Positions 25,830 to 33,240 of a stretch of DNA of 35,633 nt are shown here, one piece after another. The stretch comes from Clostridium sp. (GTDB lineage Bacteria > Bacillota > Clostridia > Lachnospirales > Lachnospiraceae): contig JAMPGS010000020.1 of the NCBI GenBank assembly GCA_023663815.1, forward strand, positions 1 through 35,633, read 5' to 3'. Within the stretch, counting starts at the first letter, position 1, and the number at the start of each line of letters is the position of its first letter. Both the position numbers and the translations under genes were made by a program. The notes under the pieces are model-generated. The model saw only the letters and a program-made list of their open reading frames with translations, had not been told where the DNA came from and made no database searches.

Positions 25830-26726
25830 TTATGAAATCCATAAAATTTTGTCTCTATTCCTACTGTAATAGTACACAGAATCGGCTAATACCTCGTCCG
25901 GCGCCACTTGAGTATGATTAATATCCGTCACTATCGCCTGAAGCGATTCCGGGTTAGTATCCTTTGCCGGTACGAGAATCACTTCATGGACGGAGCTTGG
26001 CAGTATATAAAAATCCTGCCCCTTTTCCCGCGCAAACTTTCCAATCAATCCCGGATACAGCATACATGCCGCCCCGTACAGCTTTTGATTGTTTGACAGG
26101 ACGAACATAGGAATCTTCTGCCCACAAGGCTCCTCCTCAAAAATCCCCCGCATAATGTCCTCCATGCTCTCAATTACCGCCGGAAACAGAACGGGCGTGT
26201 TTGCAAAGGCCGCCTCGTACAATTTTTTCAGGCTTACTCCCCACTTTTTTATATGATGCTGCTTAATTAAAATCGCCGCGCTCTTGTGGGGACGCACTTC
26301 AGGAAGCGCATAGTAAAACACCATTGCAAGATTATAGAACCTCTTATGAGGAGTTTTCTGCAATAATTCGCTGTTCTGGGAAGCGGAAACAAGTTTAAAG
26401 GCCAACTTTTTCTTTGCTCTTTCAAATTCGGAAAAATCGGCTAAATTTACCGGAATTTCCCGTTCCGCCTCGTAAAAATCCGCATACAGCGCGTCCGAAA
26501 TTTCCTCTATTTCTTTTTCCGTGATGCCTTCTCTGTAAAAATCGTCCACGTAAATAATAGGGCAGGCCTCCGCGCCTTCCCGATTTATGATGATTCCCGT
26601 GCGCGCAACGCCGTTATTTTTCCTGACACTTTTCGAGCACACGGTATAATCAGCGCCGGGCTTTTCCTGCAAATTTTTGATAATAGATTCGATATAAGAT
26701 TTGAAATTTATTGATGTGTCGTTCAT
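25830..26726 (-). CDS. DUF5688 family protein
   Basis: A 298-residue soluble protein, recognised as the DUF5688 family common in Lachnospiraceae: ADYTVCSKSVRKNNGVARTGI, VYYALP-like central segment, and the C-terminal SSVHEVILVPAKDTNPESLQAIVTDINHTQVAPDEVLADSVYYY. Function unknown. AGAGG lies 5 nt upstream of the ATG. It follows efp after a terminator and a repeat-rich gap, so it is probably transcribed separately. Confidence 0.85.
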   Translation of the reverse strand: MNDTSINFKSYIESIIKNLQEKPGADYTVCSKSVRKNNGVARTGIIINREGAEACPIIYVDDFYREGITEKEIEEISDALYADFYEAEREIPVNLADFSEFERAKKKLAFKLVSASQNSELLQKTPHKRFYNLAMVFYYALPEVRPHKSAAILIKQHHIKKWGVSLKKLYEAAFANTPVLFPAVIESMEDIMRGIFEEEPCGQKIPMFVLSNNQKLYGAACMLYPGLIGKFAREKGQDFYILPSSVHEVILVPAKDTNPESLQAIVTDINHTQVAPDEVLADSVYYYSRNRDKILWIS

Positions 26727-26774
26727 GAATACCTCTTTCTTTTGATATGCTGATTTTTAAGAAACAGGATGCTC

Positions 26775-26860
26775 GCTTCCGCGGCGTATTCCTCTGTGCC
26801 CCTGCTCATAAATCGAGCAGGGAAGATTTCTCTTCCTGCCCGCCATGTGGTCCGCGCGCC
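26775..26860 (-). repeat. DUF5688 leader hairpins and dispersed repeat, copy 2
   Basis: 26775-26799 matches 19731-19755 (21 of 25). Next to it the minus strand can form either of two hairpins sharing CCCTGC: GCAGG-AAGA-GAAA-TCTT-C-CCTGC, or CCCTGCTC-GATTTAT-GAGCAGGG. They lie 60-130 nt before the DUF5688 start. Confidence 0.4.
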
Positions 26861-26884
26861 GTTTTTATGATTCCCTTCACTGCA

Positions 26885-27015
26885 CGGACCTACACATAAC
26901 ATCTCTGTGCATAGCCCTTGATGCATAACACTCTGCGCATAGCCCCTTGGTGCATAACACTTCTGTGCATAACCCCTTGGTGCATAGCACTTCTGTACAT
27001 AGCGCCTCCATGCAT
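26885..27015. repeat. Degenerate ~15-bp tandem array between efp and DUF5688
   Basis: The minus strand alternates units such as TTATGCACCAAGGGG and TTATGCACAGAAGTG, giving a ~31-bp two-unit period over about four cycles. It starts right after the efp terminator. A 103-codon open frame across it is a by-product of the repeat. Confidence 0.75.
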
Positions 27016-27017
27016 AG

Positions 27018-27049
27018 AAAAAGACAATGAACAAAAATTCATTGTCTTT
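27018..27049 (-). terminator. efp terminator
   Basis: The 12-bp perfect stem AAAGACAATGAA / TTCATTGTCTTT with a 6-nt loop is followed by TTCT on the minus strand. It lies 45 bp after the efp stop. Confidence 0.85.
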
Positions 27050-27093
27050 CAGGTCTTTATAAATTAACAGGATATAAAATGCTTTACTTCCGA

Positions 27094-27651
27094 TTATACT
27101 CTGGACAGGTACTCGCCTGTTCTGGTGTCAATCTTAATTACGTCATGGGTTTCAACGAACAAGGGCACGTTTACGGTTGCGCCTGTCTCCACGGTTGCAG
27201 GCTTGGTAGCTCCTGTTGCGGTGTCGCCCTTGAACCCCGGCTCTGTCTCAATAATTTCCAACTCGACAAATAAAGGAGGCTCCACAGAAAATACGCTTCC
27301 GTTGTGGGAACAGATTTTAACCATCTCGTTTTCCTTGACAAACTTGAGAGCGTCGCCAACGGTGTCGCCGTTCAACGCAATCTGGTCATATGTTTCGGTA
27401 TCCATAAAGTTATACAGCTCTCCGTCTGCATATAAGTACTGCATGTCTTTCCTGTCAATACGTGCCTGCGGACACTTTTCAGTAGGTCTGAAAGTTTTTT
27501 CCACCACGCCGCCACTCTTGATATTTTTCAGCTTGGTTCTGACAAACGCCGCGCCTTTGCCGGGCTTCACATGCTGGAACTCAATAATCTGGTAAACATT
27601 ATTATCGACTTCGATTGTTACGCCGTTCCTGAAATCACCTGCAGATATCAT
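27094..27651 (-). CDS. efp: Elongation factor P
   Basis: A 185-residue translation factor that relieves ribosome stalling at polyproline. It has the KOW-like N-terminal domain with the tip loop KPGKGAAF (Lys32 is the position modified in many species) and two OB folds, ending with the conserved [29 protein letters not shown] signature. Full length. AGGAGG lies upstream of the ATG. It follows aroE-aroK-aroQ at a 96-bp gap in the same direction. Many Firmicutes place a pepP peptidase gene here; none is present. Confidence 0.97.
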   Translation of the reverse strand: MISAGDFRNGVTIEVDNNVYQIIEFQHVKPGKGAAFVRTKLKNIKSGGVVEKTFRPTEKCPQARIDRKDMQYLYADGELYNFMDTETYDQIALNGDTVGDALKFVKENEMVKICSHNGSVFSVEPPLFVELEIIETEPGFKGDTATGATKPATVETGATVNVPLFVETHDVIKIDTRTGEYLSRV

Positions 27652-27747
27652 AAAATATTCCTCCTAAATTTTCACGTTATAATTCTTTACCAGTTTAATA
27701 TAAAAAAAGAGATATTTCAACCACTTTCTTCCGAAACGGCTATTTTT

Positions 27748-28182
27748 TCATTTTTTAAGTTCTAAAACCGCATCAATAGCTTCCAAATAGCCTTTAAGAC
27801 CATGCCCGTAAATCTGCTTGTCGCAGGCCGGCGCGGTCACCGATACTTTTCGGAAGTCCTCTCTCTTTGTGATATCCGAAATGTGAATCTCCACCTTAGG
27901 CAGCGGGCTGTCTGCAAGAGCGTCATGAATTGCATAGCTGTAATGGGTGTAGGCTCCCGGATTGATGACTATGCCATCCGTGCCGTCGCTGTAGGCGTCT
28001 TGAATCCTGTCGATGATGGCCCCTTCATGGTTGCTCTGGAAAACCTCCACGGCAATGCCGCGCTCCTCGCCTTTTTTTCCTATCATTTTCAGCAGATAAT
28101 CATAGTCCTCAGCCCCGTATATTTCCTTGTCCCTGATTCCCAAAAAATTAAGATTCGGCCCGTTAATCACCAAAATTTTCAT
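27748..28182 (-). CDS. aroQ: Type II 3-dehydroquinate dehydratase
   Basis: A 144-residue enzyme of the shikimate pathway that dehydrates 3-dehydroquinate. Motifs: NGPNLNFLGIRDKEIYG with the catalytic Tyr, QSNHEGAIIDRI, INPGAYTHYSYAIHDAL and EIHISDITKREDFRKVS. Its ATG overlaps the aroK stop by 4 nt, showing translational coupling. Type II enzymes form dodecamers. Confidence 0.96.
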   Translation of the reverse strand: MKILVINGPNLNFLGIRDKEIYGAEDYDYLLKMIGKKGEERGIAVEVFQSNHEGAIIDRIQDAYSDGTDGIVINPGAYTHYSYAIHDALADSPLPKVEIHISDITKREDFRKVSVTAPACDKQIYGHGLKGYLEAIDAVLELKK

Positions 28183-28697
28183 TTAACTCCGCTCCCTTCC
28201 CGCGCAATTATCTCCACAATTTCCTCCAGCGTCTTATCTGAAGCCTCCACCGTCACGTCGGCGCAGGCCTCGTAAATATCTGACCGCTGTGCCAAAAGCT
28301 CCTGAATTCTCTCCATGGGATTTTCCACCTGCAAAAGCGGCCTTGTGGTATCGTTTTTCAGCCTTTCATAGACAACCTCCGGCGTTACCTTTAAATAAAA
28401 AACCTTCCCCAGCTTTTTTAAAAGGGAATGATTTTCCTTCCGCACGGGCAGACCGCCTCCCACGGAAATAATCTGTCCGTCGGCGGTATCCGCCAAAATT
28501 TTAAGACATTCCGTCTCCATAGCCCGGAAAGTCTCCTCCCCCACGGATGCAAAAATCTCGGATACCTGCATTTTCTGCCTGTTTTCTATCCATTTATCCG
28601 TGTCAATCATGGTGCGCCGCAGGTAATAGGACAGCTTAATTCCCACGCTGGTCTTACCGCTGCCCATAAACCCAATTAAAATAATGTTATTGTTCAT
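28179..28697 (-). CDS. aroK: Shikimate kinase
   Basis: A 172-residue kinase phosphorylating shikimate. Walker A is GFMGSGKTSVG, the shikimate-binding region starts DTDKWIENRQKMQVSEIF, then GEETFRAMETECL and ISVGGGLPVRKEN, with the lid segment NDTTRPLLQ. The start at 28697 (MNNNIILIG) has GGGA at normal spacing and overlaps aroE by 11 nt; a TTG two codons earlier is open. It is coupled to aroE and aroQ. Confidence 0.95.
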   Translation of the reverse strand: MNNNIILIGFMGSGKTSVGIKLSYYLRRTMIDTDKWIENRQKMQVSEIFASVGEETFRAMETECLKILADTADGQIISVGGGLPVRKENHSLLKKLGKVFYLKVTPEVVYERLKNDTTRPLLQVENPMERIQELLAQRSDIYEACADVTVEASDKTLEEIVEIIAREGSGVK

Positions 28698-29562
28698 CCG
28701 CAATTCCCATTTTTTCCTTCAAAACCTCGTACACTTCCTCCGCCAGCTCCTCCGAAACGGAAACGTCGTTCCAAAGCTCATAGGCAATAATTCCCTGATA
28801 CAAGAGCATCTTAAGGCCGTGAAAGGCTTTTCCCCCCTGCGCCTTCACCATCTGCATAAAACGGGTGTTAGCCGGTTTGTAAATCAAATCGTAGCCCGTA
28901 TGAATTTTTTGGTAAAAAGCCTCGTCCTCTATGACCGCCCTGTCCACGTCAGGATACAGCCCCACGCTGGTAGCCTGAATGGCAAGGTATTTTTTGTCCG
29001 GCAAAGTCTTGTAATCGGACAGCGCCATGGGACAAATACAGTCCCTGCCCGTCTTTTCCAGCACCTCTTCCGCTACCGCCCGCGCCTTTTCCTCCGAGCG
29101 GTTCATCATATAAACCTTGGAAACCTCCTTCAAGGCGCACAAAAAAGCCACCGCTCTAGCGGCTCCCCCGGCTCCAAGAAGGATAACCTCCTCGCCCTTA
29201 AGCGCTATTCCCTCGCTGCACATAGCGCGGTACAGTCCCGGCATATCCGTGTTGTATCCCCAATAGCCGCCCTCTGTCCGCACCAGCGTATTCACTGCTC
29301 CAATATTTTCCGCCAGCTTATCTATCCCCACAAGGGCTTCCATCACTTCTTTTTTGTGGGGCACCGTCACATTCAGCCCCAGCACGTTCAAGGCGTAAGC
29401 GCCCTTTACCGCCGCGGCAACCTCGCCTGTCTCCACATGAAAGGGCGCATAGACAAGGTTGTGGGAAAGTTTTTCCGCAAGAGTATTATGTATCGGGGGC
29501 GACATGGTGTGCTCCACCGGATTGCCAATCACGCCGCAGACCCGCGTATATCCGTCAATCAT
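28687..29562 (-). CDS. aroE: Shikimate dehydrogenase
   Basis: A 291-residue NADP-dependent reductase converting 3-dehydroshikimate to shikimate. Motifs: VIGNPVEHTMSPPIHNTL, NVTVPHKKEVME with the catalytic Lys, NTLVRTEGGYWGYNTDMPG, the dinucleotide-binding GAGGAARAVAF, and DLIYKPANTRFM. The leader shares the AAATGAGG motif with three other genes in the window, and its built-in ATG makes a four-codon frame whose TGA overlaps the aroE start (ATGA). It begins the aroE-aroK-aroQ operon. The upstream 324 bp to yqeG is a tandem array. Confidence 0.95.
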   Translation of the reverse strand: MIDGYTRVCGVIGNPVEHTMSPPIHNTLAEKLSHNLVYAPFHVETGEVAAAVKGAYALNVLGLNVTVPHKKEVMEALVGIDKLAENIGAVNTLVRTEGGYWGYNTDMPGLYRAMCSEGIALKGEEVILLGAGGAARAVAFLCALKEVSKVYMMNRSEEKARAVAEEVLEKTGRDCICPMALSDYKTLPDKKYLAIQATSVGLYPDVDRAVIEDEAFYQKIHTGYDLIYKPANTRFMQMVKAQGGKAFHGLKMLLYQGIIAYELWNDVSVSEELAEEVYEVLKEKMGIADEQ

Positions 29563-29599
29563 TTTCTCCTCATTTCCGTGCTGTTTTGTTATATCTAAA

Positions 29600-29895
29600 T
29601 TTAACTTTTATGTATGCACTATTTTAAACACATCTGTTATTTTTTCTATGCCTCTATTATGGCTTCCTATCATGCTTCTGTAATGCTTCGCTTCATGCTA
29701 TGGTTTCCTGCTATGCTTCTATTATGCTTTATGCTATGACTTTACGCTATACTTCCGTTATGCTTCATGCTATGACTTCTACCATGCTTTTGTCATGCTT
29801 CATGCTATGGCTTCCGCTATGCCTCTGTCATGCTTTCTGCCATGCTTTCTGCTATGGTCTCCGCTATACCCCTGTCATGCTTTCTGCTATAGCTT
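29600..29895. repeat. Degenerate ~11-12 bp tandem array from yqeG stop to aroE
   Basis: On the minus strand at least sixteen units of the form CATAGCAGAAAG, CATGACAGAGG, CATAGCATGAAG and CATAACGGAAG follow one another. The first unit contains the last codons and TAG stop of yqeG (GGGGCATGGCGAGAAGCTATAG). Apart from the array and the aroE leader, this 324-bp gap holds no gene. Confidence 0.85.
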
Positions 29896-30408
29896 CTCGC
29901 CATGCCCCTGCTTTCTTCCTCGCCGCCTGTAAGAAGCCAGCACAATTTTTTCAAGATACCGCTTCAAAACAATCTGAATCTCTTCCTTCTTATCTATAGG
30001 CTGCACCAGTATAGAACGAATCCCGGCGTTTTTTGCTCCCCATATGTCTGTGAAGAGCTGGTCCCCCACAAAAAGGGTGGTCTCCGCACTGGTTCCCATT
30101 CTTTCCATTGCCTTCAAATAATTCTTCACGCCCGGCTTGCCCGCCTTATAAATATATCCGGCTCCCACCACGTCATTGAACATCTTTACTCTTGGTTCCT
30201 TGTTGTTGGATAAAAAAAGAATCTGAAAGCCTATCTCTTTCAATTCCTTAATCAAGGCGATGCTCCGCTTGTCCGCCGGGGCCCCGTGGGGAACTAATGT
30301 GTTGTCTATATCAAAAAGAATACCCCGATATCCGTCGTCATAATATTTCTGAAAATCTATTTCATAGGCGGAACAGACATAAATATCAGGATAAAAACGC
30401 TTAAACAT
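29887..30408 (-). CDS. yqeG: YqeG family HAD IIIA-type phosphatase
   Basis: A 173-residue HAD phosphatase. Motif I is DIDNTLVPHG, motif II lies in ILFLSNN, the basic residue in KAGKPGVKNYLKAM, and motif III in FVGDQLFTDIWGAKNAG. It belongs to the conserved YqeG group whose substrate is not settled. The last residues (GRKQGHGEKL) and the stop lie within the first units of the downstream tandem array, so the C terminus may have been altered by repeat growth. The gene follows nrdR by 12 bp. Confidence 0.9.
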   Translation of the reverse strand: MFKRFYPDIYVCSAYEIDFQKYYDDGYRGILFDIDNTLVPHGAPADKRSIALIKELKEIGFQILFLSNNKEPRVKMFNDVVGAGYIYKAGKPGVKNYLKAMERMGTSAETTLFVGDQLFTDIWGAKNAGIRSILVQPIDKKEEIQIVLKRYLEKIVLASYRRRGRKQGHGEKL

Positions 30409-30420
30409 CCTAAAGCTCCC

Positions 30421-30873
30421 TTATGCATCCAAAAATTTCTTTAACTCATCCACAAAGGTATTGACGTCCTTGAATTCTCTGTATACGGAAGCAAAACGCA
30501 CATACGCCACCGCCTCTAAGCTTTTTAATTTGCTCATCACCATCTCGCCGATAACCCGGCTTGGAATTTCCTTTTCCTCCATGCTGAAAATCTCGGTTTC
30601 CACCTCGTCAACTAACTGCTTAATCTGGCTGGCACTGATAGGCCTTTTGTGACATGCCCGCAGGACGCCCGCTTCAATCTTGCCTCTGTCAAAGGTCTCT
30701 CTGTTGTTGTCCTTCTTAATCACAATCAGCGGAATCGTCTCCACTTTTTCATAGGTGGTAAACCGCTTGTCGCACTCGTCGCAAACTCTCCGGCGTCTGA
30801 TAGAATTGTTATCCTCCGCCGGTCTTGAATCAATCACTCTGGTATTTTCGTGGCCGCAAAACGGACATTTCAT
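30421..30873 (-). CDS. nrdR: Transcriptional repressor NrdR
   Basis: A 150-residue regulator of ribonucleotide reductase genes. A zinc ribbon (CPFCGHENTRVIDSRP ... RRVCDECDKRFTTYE) is followed by the ATP-cone (VIKKDNNRETFDRGKIEAGVLRACHKRPIS), which senses ATP/dATP. The start at 30873 (MKCPFCG) has GAGG six nt upstream. Its leader holds a 21-bp sequence identical to that before the Gfo/Idh gene. yqeG follows closely. Confidence 0.96.
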   Translation of the reverse strand: MKCPFCGHENTRVIDSRPAEDNNSIRRRRVCDECDKRFTTYEKVETIPLIVIKKDNNRETFDRGKIEAGVLRACHKRPISASQIKQLVDEVETEIFSMEEKEIPSRVIGEMVMSKLKSLEAVAYVRFASVYREFKDVNTFVDELKKFLDA

Positions 30874-31019
30874 CGCTTCCCTCATTTCTGCGCTGCTTTT
30901 ATCGGCCCGGCTCTGCCAAAGGCCTCGCGCATAAGACAGGCTGGCGCACGCGCTGTAACCTATGCTGCAGCCTATACATAATTATGATAACAAGCTTATT
31001 ATATTCTGCTTTTGGAAGG

Positions 31020-31195
31020 ATGTCAACGGCTTTGCAAGCCGTATAGCTTTGCAAACAGTATGGCTTTGCAAGTCGTATAGCTTTGTAAAGCCGCATATAT
31101 TTACAAGGCTGAGTTTAACTCTGCGACGGTTTTGCAGTCCGCGTCAACTATGTCATTAGCTATGCTATTAGTTATGTCATTGGTTATGCCGTCAG
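31020..31195. repeat. Degenerate tandem arrays after sigG
   Basis: Two arrays. On the minus strand, directly at the sigG stop, 12-bp units: CTGACGGCATAAC, CAATGACATAAC, TAATAGCATAGC, TAATGACATAGT; the first includes the last sigG codons and TAA. Further on (31020-31090) ~17-bp units: GTATAGCTTTGCAAACA, GTATGGCTTTGCAAGTC, GTATAGCTTTGTAAAGC (plus strand). The remaining bases up to nrdR show no gene. Confidence 0.8.
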
Positions 31196-31963
31196 ATAAT
31201 TTTTCATGGTTTTTAAGGCGTTTTTTTCTAACCGCGACACCTGCGCCTGTGAGATGCCAATGCTCTCCGCCACCTCCATCTGGGTCTTTCCCTCAAAAAA
31301 GCGCAGGCTGATAATTTCCCGCTCCCTGTCTCCCAGCCGCTTCATGGCCTCGCTTAAGGACAAACGCTCCACCCAATTTTCCTCTTTGTTTTTCTTGTCG
31401 CTGATTTGGTCCATGACGTACAGTGCGTCGCCGCCGTCGGTAAATATCGGCTCGTACAGGCTCATGGGATTTTGAATGGCGTCCAAGGCGTAGACGATAT
31501 CCTCCTTGGAGATGCCTATTTCCTCCGAAATTTCATTGAGGGTGGGCTCTTTCATGCTCTGTTTCATCAGGTTTTCTTTGGCGTAAATCGCCTTGTAGGC
31601 GGTATCCTTTAGGGAACGGCTTACCCGAATTGTGTTGTTATCCCGTAAAAATCTTCGTATTTCGCCGATAATCATCGGAACGGCATAGGTACTGAATTTC
31701 ACGTTCAGCGAGGAATCAAAGTTATCAATCGCCTTAATCAGCCCAATGCACCCAATTTGAAAAAGGTCGTCCACATTTTCATTGCTGGACGAAAAACGTT
31801 TTATCACGCTCAAGACCAAACGCAGATTGCCTTCGATGTATTTTTGTCTGGCTTCCTTATCCCCCAATTCTATCTGCTCAAAAAGTTTTTCCTTCTCCTC
31901 CGCTTTTAAAAGAGGCAGTTTCGCCGTGTTCACTCCGCATATTTCAACCTTACCCTGAGCCAT
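31184..31963 (-). CDS. sigG: Sporulation sigma factor SigG
   Basis: A 259-residue sigma factor for late forespore genes. The N terminus KVEICGVNTAKLPLLK is the SigG hallmark. Region 2 (NLRLVLSVIKRFSSSNENVDDLFQIGCIGLIKAIDNFD, FSTYAVPMIIGEIRRFLRDN) and region 4 (REREIISLRFFEGKTQMEVAESIGISQAQVSRLEK) are complete. The start at 31963 (MAQGKVEICG) has GGAGGA seven nt upstream. It follows sigE on the same strand, as in Bacillus, but a YlmC/YmxH gene on the other strand lies between. Its stop sits in a tandem repeat. Confidence 0.96.
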   Translation of the reverse strand: MAQGKVEICGVNTAKLPLLKAEEKEKLFEQIELGDKEARQKYIEGNLRLVLSVIKRFSSSNENVDDLFQIGCIGLIKAIDNFDSSLNVKFSTYAVPMIIGEIRRFLRDNNTIRVSRSLKDTAYKAIYAKENLMKQSMKEPTLNEISEEIGISKEDIVYALDAIQNPMSLYEPIFTDGGDALYVMDQISDKKNKEENWVERLSLSEAMKRLGDREREIISLRFFEGKTQMEVAESIGISQAQVSRLEKNALKTMKNYLTA

Positions 31964-32094
31964 ATCCTTTTCCTCCTGCTTCATGAATCATGCCCGCAGC
32001 AGTTCTAAAATCAGATATGCCTGCCTTTGATTTTTCATGCGCGGGAACCATGTATAAATGATTCACAATTTGTGAGGAAAATATTCATGAAAAG

Positions 32095-32122
32095 CACCTT
32101 TTTCACCTGCCGGCATAAAATA
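32095..32122 (+). promoter_or_regulatory. Candidate SigK/SigE-like promoter for the YlmC/YmxH gene
   Basis: CACC (32095-32098), with 16 bp between its AC and CATAAAATA (32114-32122), matches the mother-cell pattern AC-N16-CATAnnnTA. It lies 33 bp before the start. Short patterns like this occur by chance. Confidence 0.35.
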
Positions 32123-32154
32123 AATCATACCAACTCTAAGAAAGGGTGAAAGGT

Positions 32155-32388
32155 ATGCTTTTTTCGGAATTAAAGTGCAAAGATGTAATTAATATGCGGG
32201 ATTGCAGGAAGCTTGGGAGAATTTCCGACTTGGAGTTCGACCAGTGCAGCGGACAAATCTGTAAAGTTTTTATTCCCGGAAACAATAAATTTTGGAATCT
32301 TCTGTGCAACGAACCGGACATTTGTATTCCCTACCGGGATATCAAACAAATCGGGCCGGATATTATTATTGTCGATATTAAATGCTGA
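32155..32388 (+). CDS. YlmC/YmxH family sporulation protein (PRC-barrel)
   Basis: A 77-residue protein: MLFSELKCKDVINMRDCRKLG, then RISDLEFDQCSGQICKVFIPG and IPYRDIKQIGPDIIIVDI. This matches the small PRC-barrel family named YlmC/YmxH, found next to sporulation genes in Firmicutes; the molecular role is not settled. The ATG at 32155 has AAAGGGTG upstream; a GTG three codons earlier is also open. It is the only plus-strand gene of the sporulation block, divergent from sigG and convergent with sigE. Confidence 0.9.
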   Translation: MLFSELKCKDVINMRDCRKLGRISDLEFDQCSGQICKVFIPGNNKFWNLLCNEPDICIPYRDIKQIGPDIIIVDIKC

Positions 32389-32460
32389 CCTGCAACGCAA
32401 ATCAGTCTATTGAGCAAATTCTGGCTCTCGATTGCAAATCAGCTTATGAAACAAATTCTA

Positions 32461-32486
32461 CAGGGAAAGCCTAATAGCTTTCCCTG
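32461..32486 (-). terminator. Hairpin at the sigE stop codon
   Basis: A perfect 10-bp stem, CAGGGAAAGC / GCTTTCCCTG with loop CTAATA, includes the last sigE codons and stop. The following minus-strand sequence (TAGAATTTGTTTC) is only mildly T-rich, so it may act as a weak terminator or as 3'-end protection. Confidence 0.5.
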
Positions 32487-33214
32487 AGCAGTTCCTTTTT
32501 CAGCCGTTTCATAATCTTCTTTTCCAGCCTTGAAATGTAGGATTGAGAAATGCCTAGAAGTTCCGCTACTTCCTTCTGGGTTTTTTCCTTTCCGTCGGGC
32601 GCGCCGAGGCCGAAACGCAGTTTTACAATCGTCTTTTCCCTATCGCTTAATCTGTCGATAGCTTTCAACAGAAGCTTTCTCTCGACCTCCGTCTCAATGT
32701 CCTTGTAAATTACGTCCTCATCCGTCCCCAAAATATCCGACAAAAGAAGCTCGTTCCCGTCCCAATCCACATTTAAGGGCTCGTCGATGGATACCTCCAT
32801 TCTGGTCTTATTGTTTCTTCTTAAGTACATTAATATTTCATTTTCAATGCACCTTGAGGCGTAAGTCGCCAGCTTGATATTTTTCCCCGGATTAAAGGTG
32901 TTGATGGATTTAATCAGCCCGATTGTCCCTATGGAAATCAAATCCTCCACGCCCACTCCGGTATTGTCAAACTTTTTGGCTATGTAAACCACCAGACGGA
33001 GATTATGCTCGATTAAAATGGATTTGGCCTCGTCCTCGTACTCCGTGCCTAAATCACTGATAACCGCATTTTCCTTTTCCACCTCAAGGGGCGGCGGGAG
33101 CACCTCTGAACCGCCTATATAATGAATATCTCCCTGCCTTGTCAACAGAAAACCCGGTTCCCTGCGGTAAATTTTGAACTGCAGCTTTCCCGGAATTGCT
33201 ACCTTAAAAACCAT
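32471..33214 (-). CDS. sigE: Pro-sigma factor SigE (early mother-cell sporulation)
   Basis: A 247-residue sigma factor made with an inhibitory pro-peptide. Residues 1-31 are the pro-region; by comparison with Bacillus (EVY-YIGGSEALPPPL) SpoIIGA should cut before Tyr32 in [15 protein letters not shown]. Region 2 ([38 protein letters not shown]) and region 4 ([13 protein letters not shown]...[22 protein letters not shown]) are intact. The start at 33214 ([10 protein letters not shown]) has GGAGG eight nt upstream. It follows spoIIGA by 26 bp in the same operon. With spoIIGA broken in this sequence, activation would fail unless the frameshift is an error. Confidence 0.96.
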   Translation of the reverse strand: MVFKVAIPGKLQFKIYRREPGFLLTRQGDIHYIGGSEVLPPPLEVEKENAVISDLGTEYEDEAKSILIEHNLRLVVYIAKKFDNTGVGVEDLISIGTIGLIKSINTFNPGKNIKLATYASRCIENEILMYLRRNNKTRMEVSIDEPLNVDWDGNELLLSDILGTDEDVIYKDIETEVERKLLLKAIDRLSDREKTIVKLRFGLGAPDGKEKTQKEVAELLGISQSYISRLEKKIMKRLKKELLRESY

Positions 33215-33240
33215 TCTTAAACCCTCCACTTTTTGTAATT

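Noticed and set aside
26723-27034. 103-codon minus-strand frame with repeated YAPRGYAQ peptides
   Set aside because: It is the translation of the minisatellite, without an RBS, and crosses the efp terminator and the DUF5688 leader.
29700-29999. 99-codon plus-strand frame rich in Cys, Met and His
   Set aside because: It reads the tandem array antisense and runs into the yqeG gene; no family resemblance.
31964-32110. SigF/SigG-type promoter for sigG
   Set aside because: Several GCATG/CATATCT-like matches occur but spacing or bases do not fit well enough to choose one.
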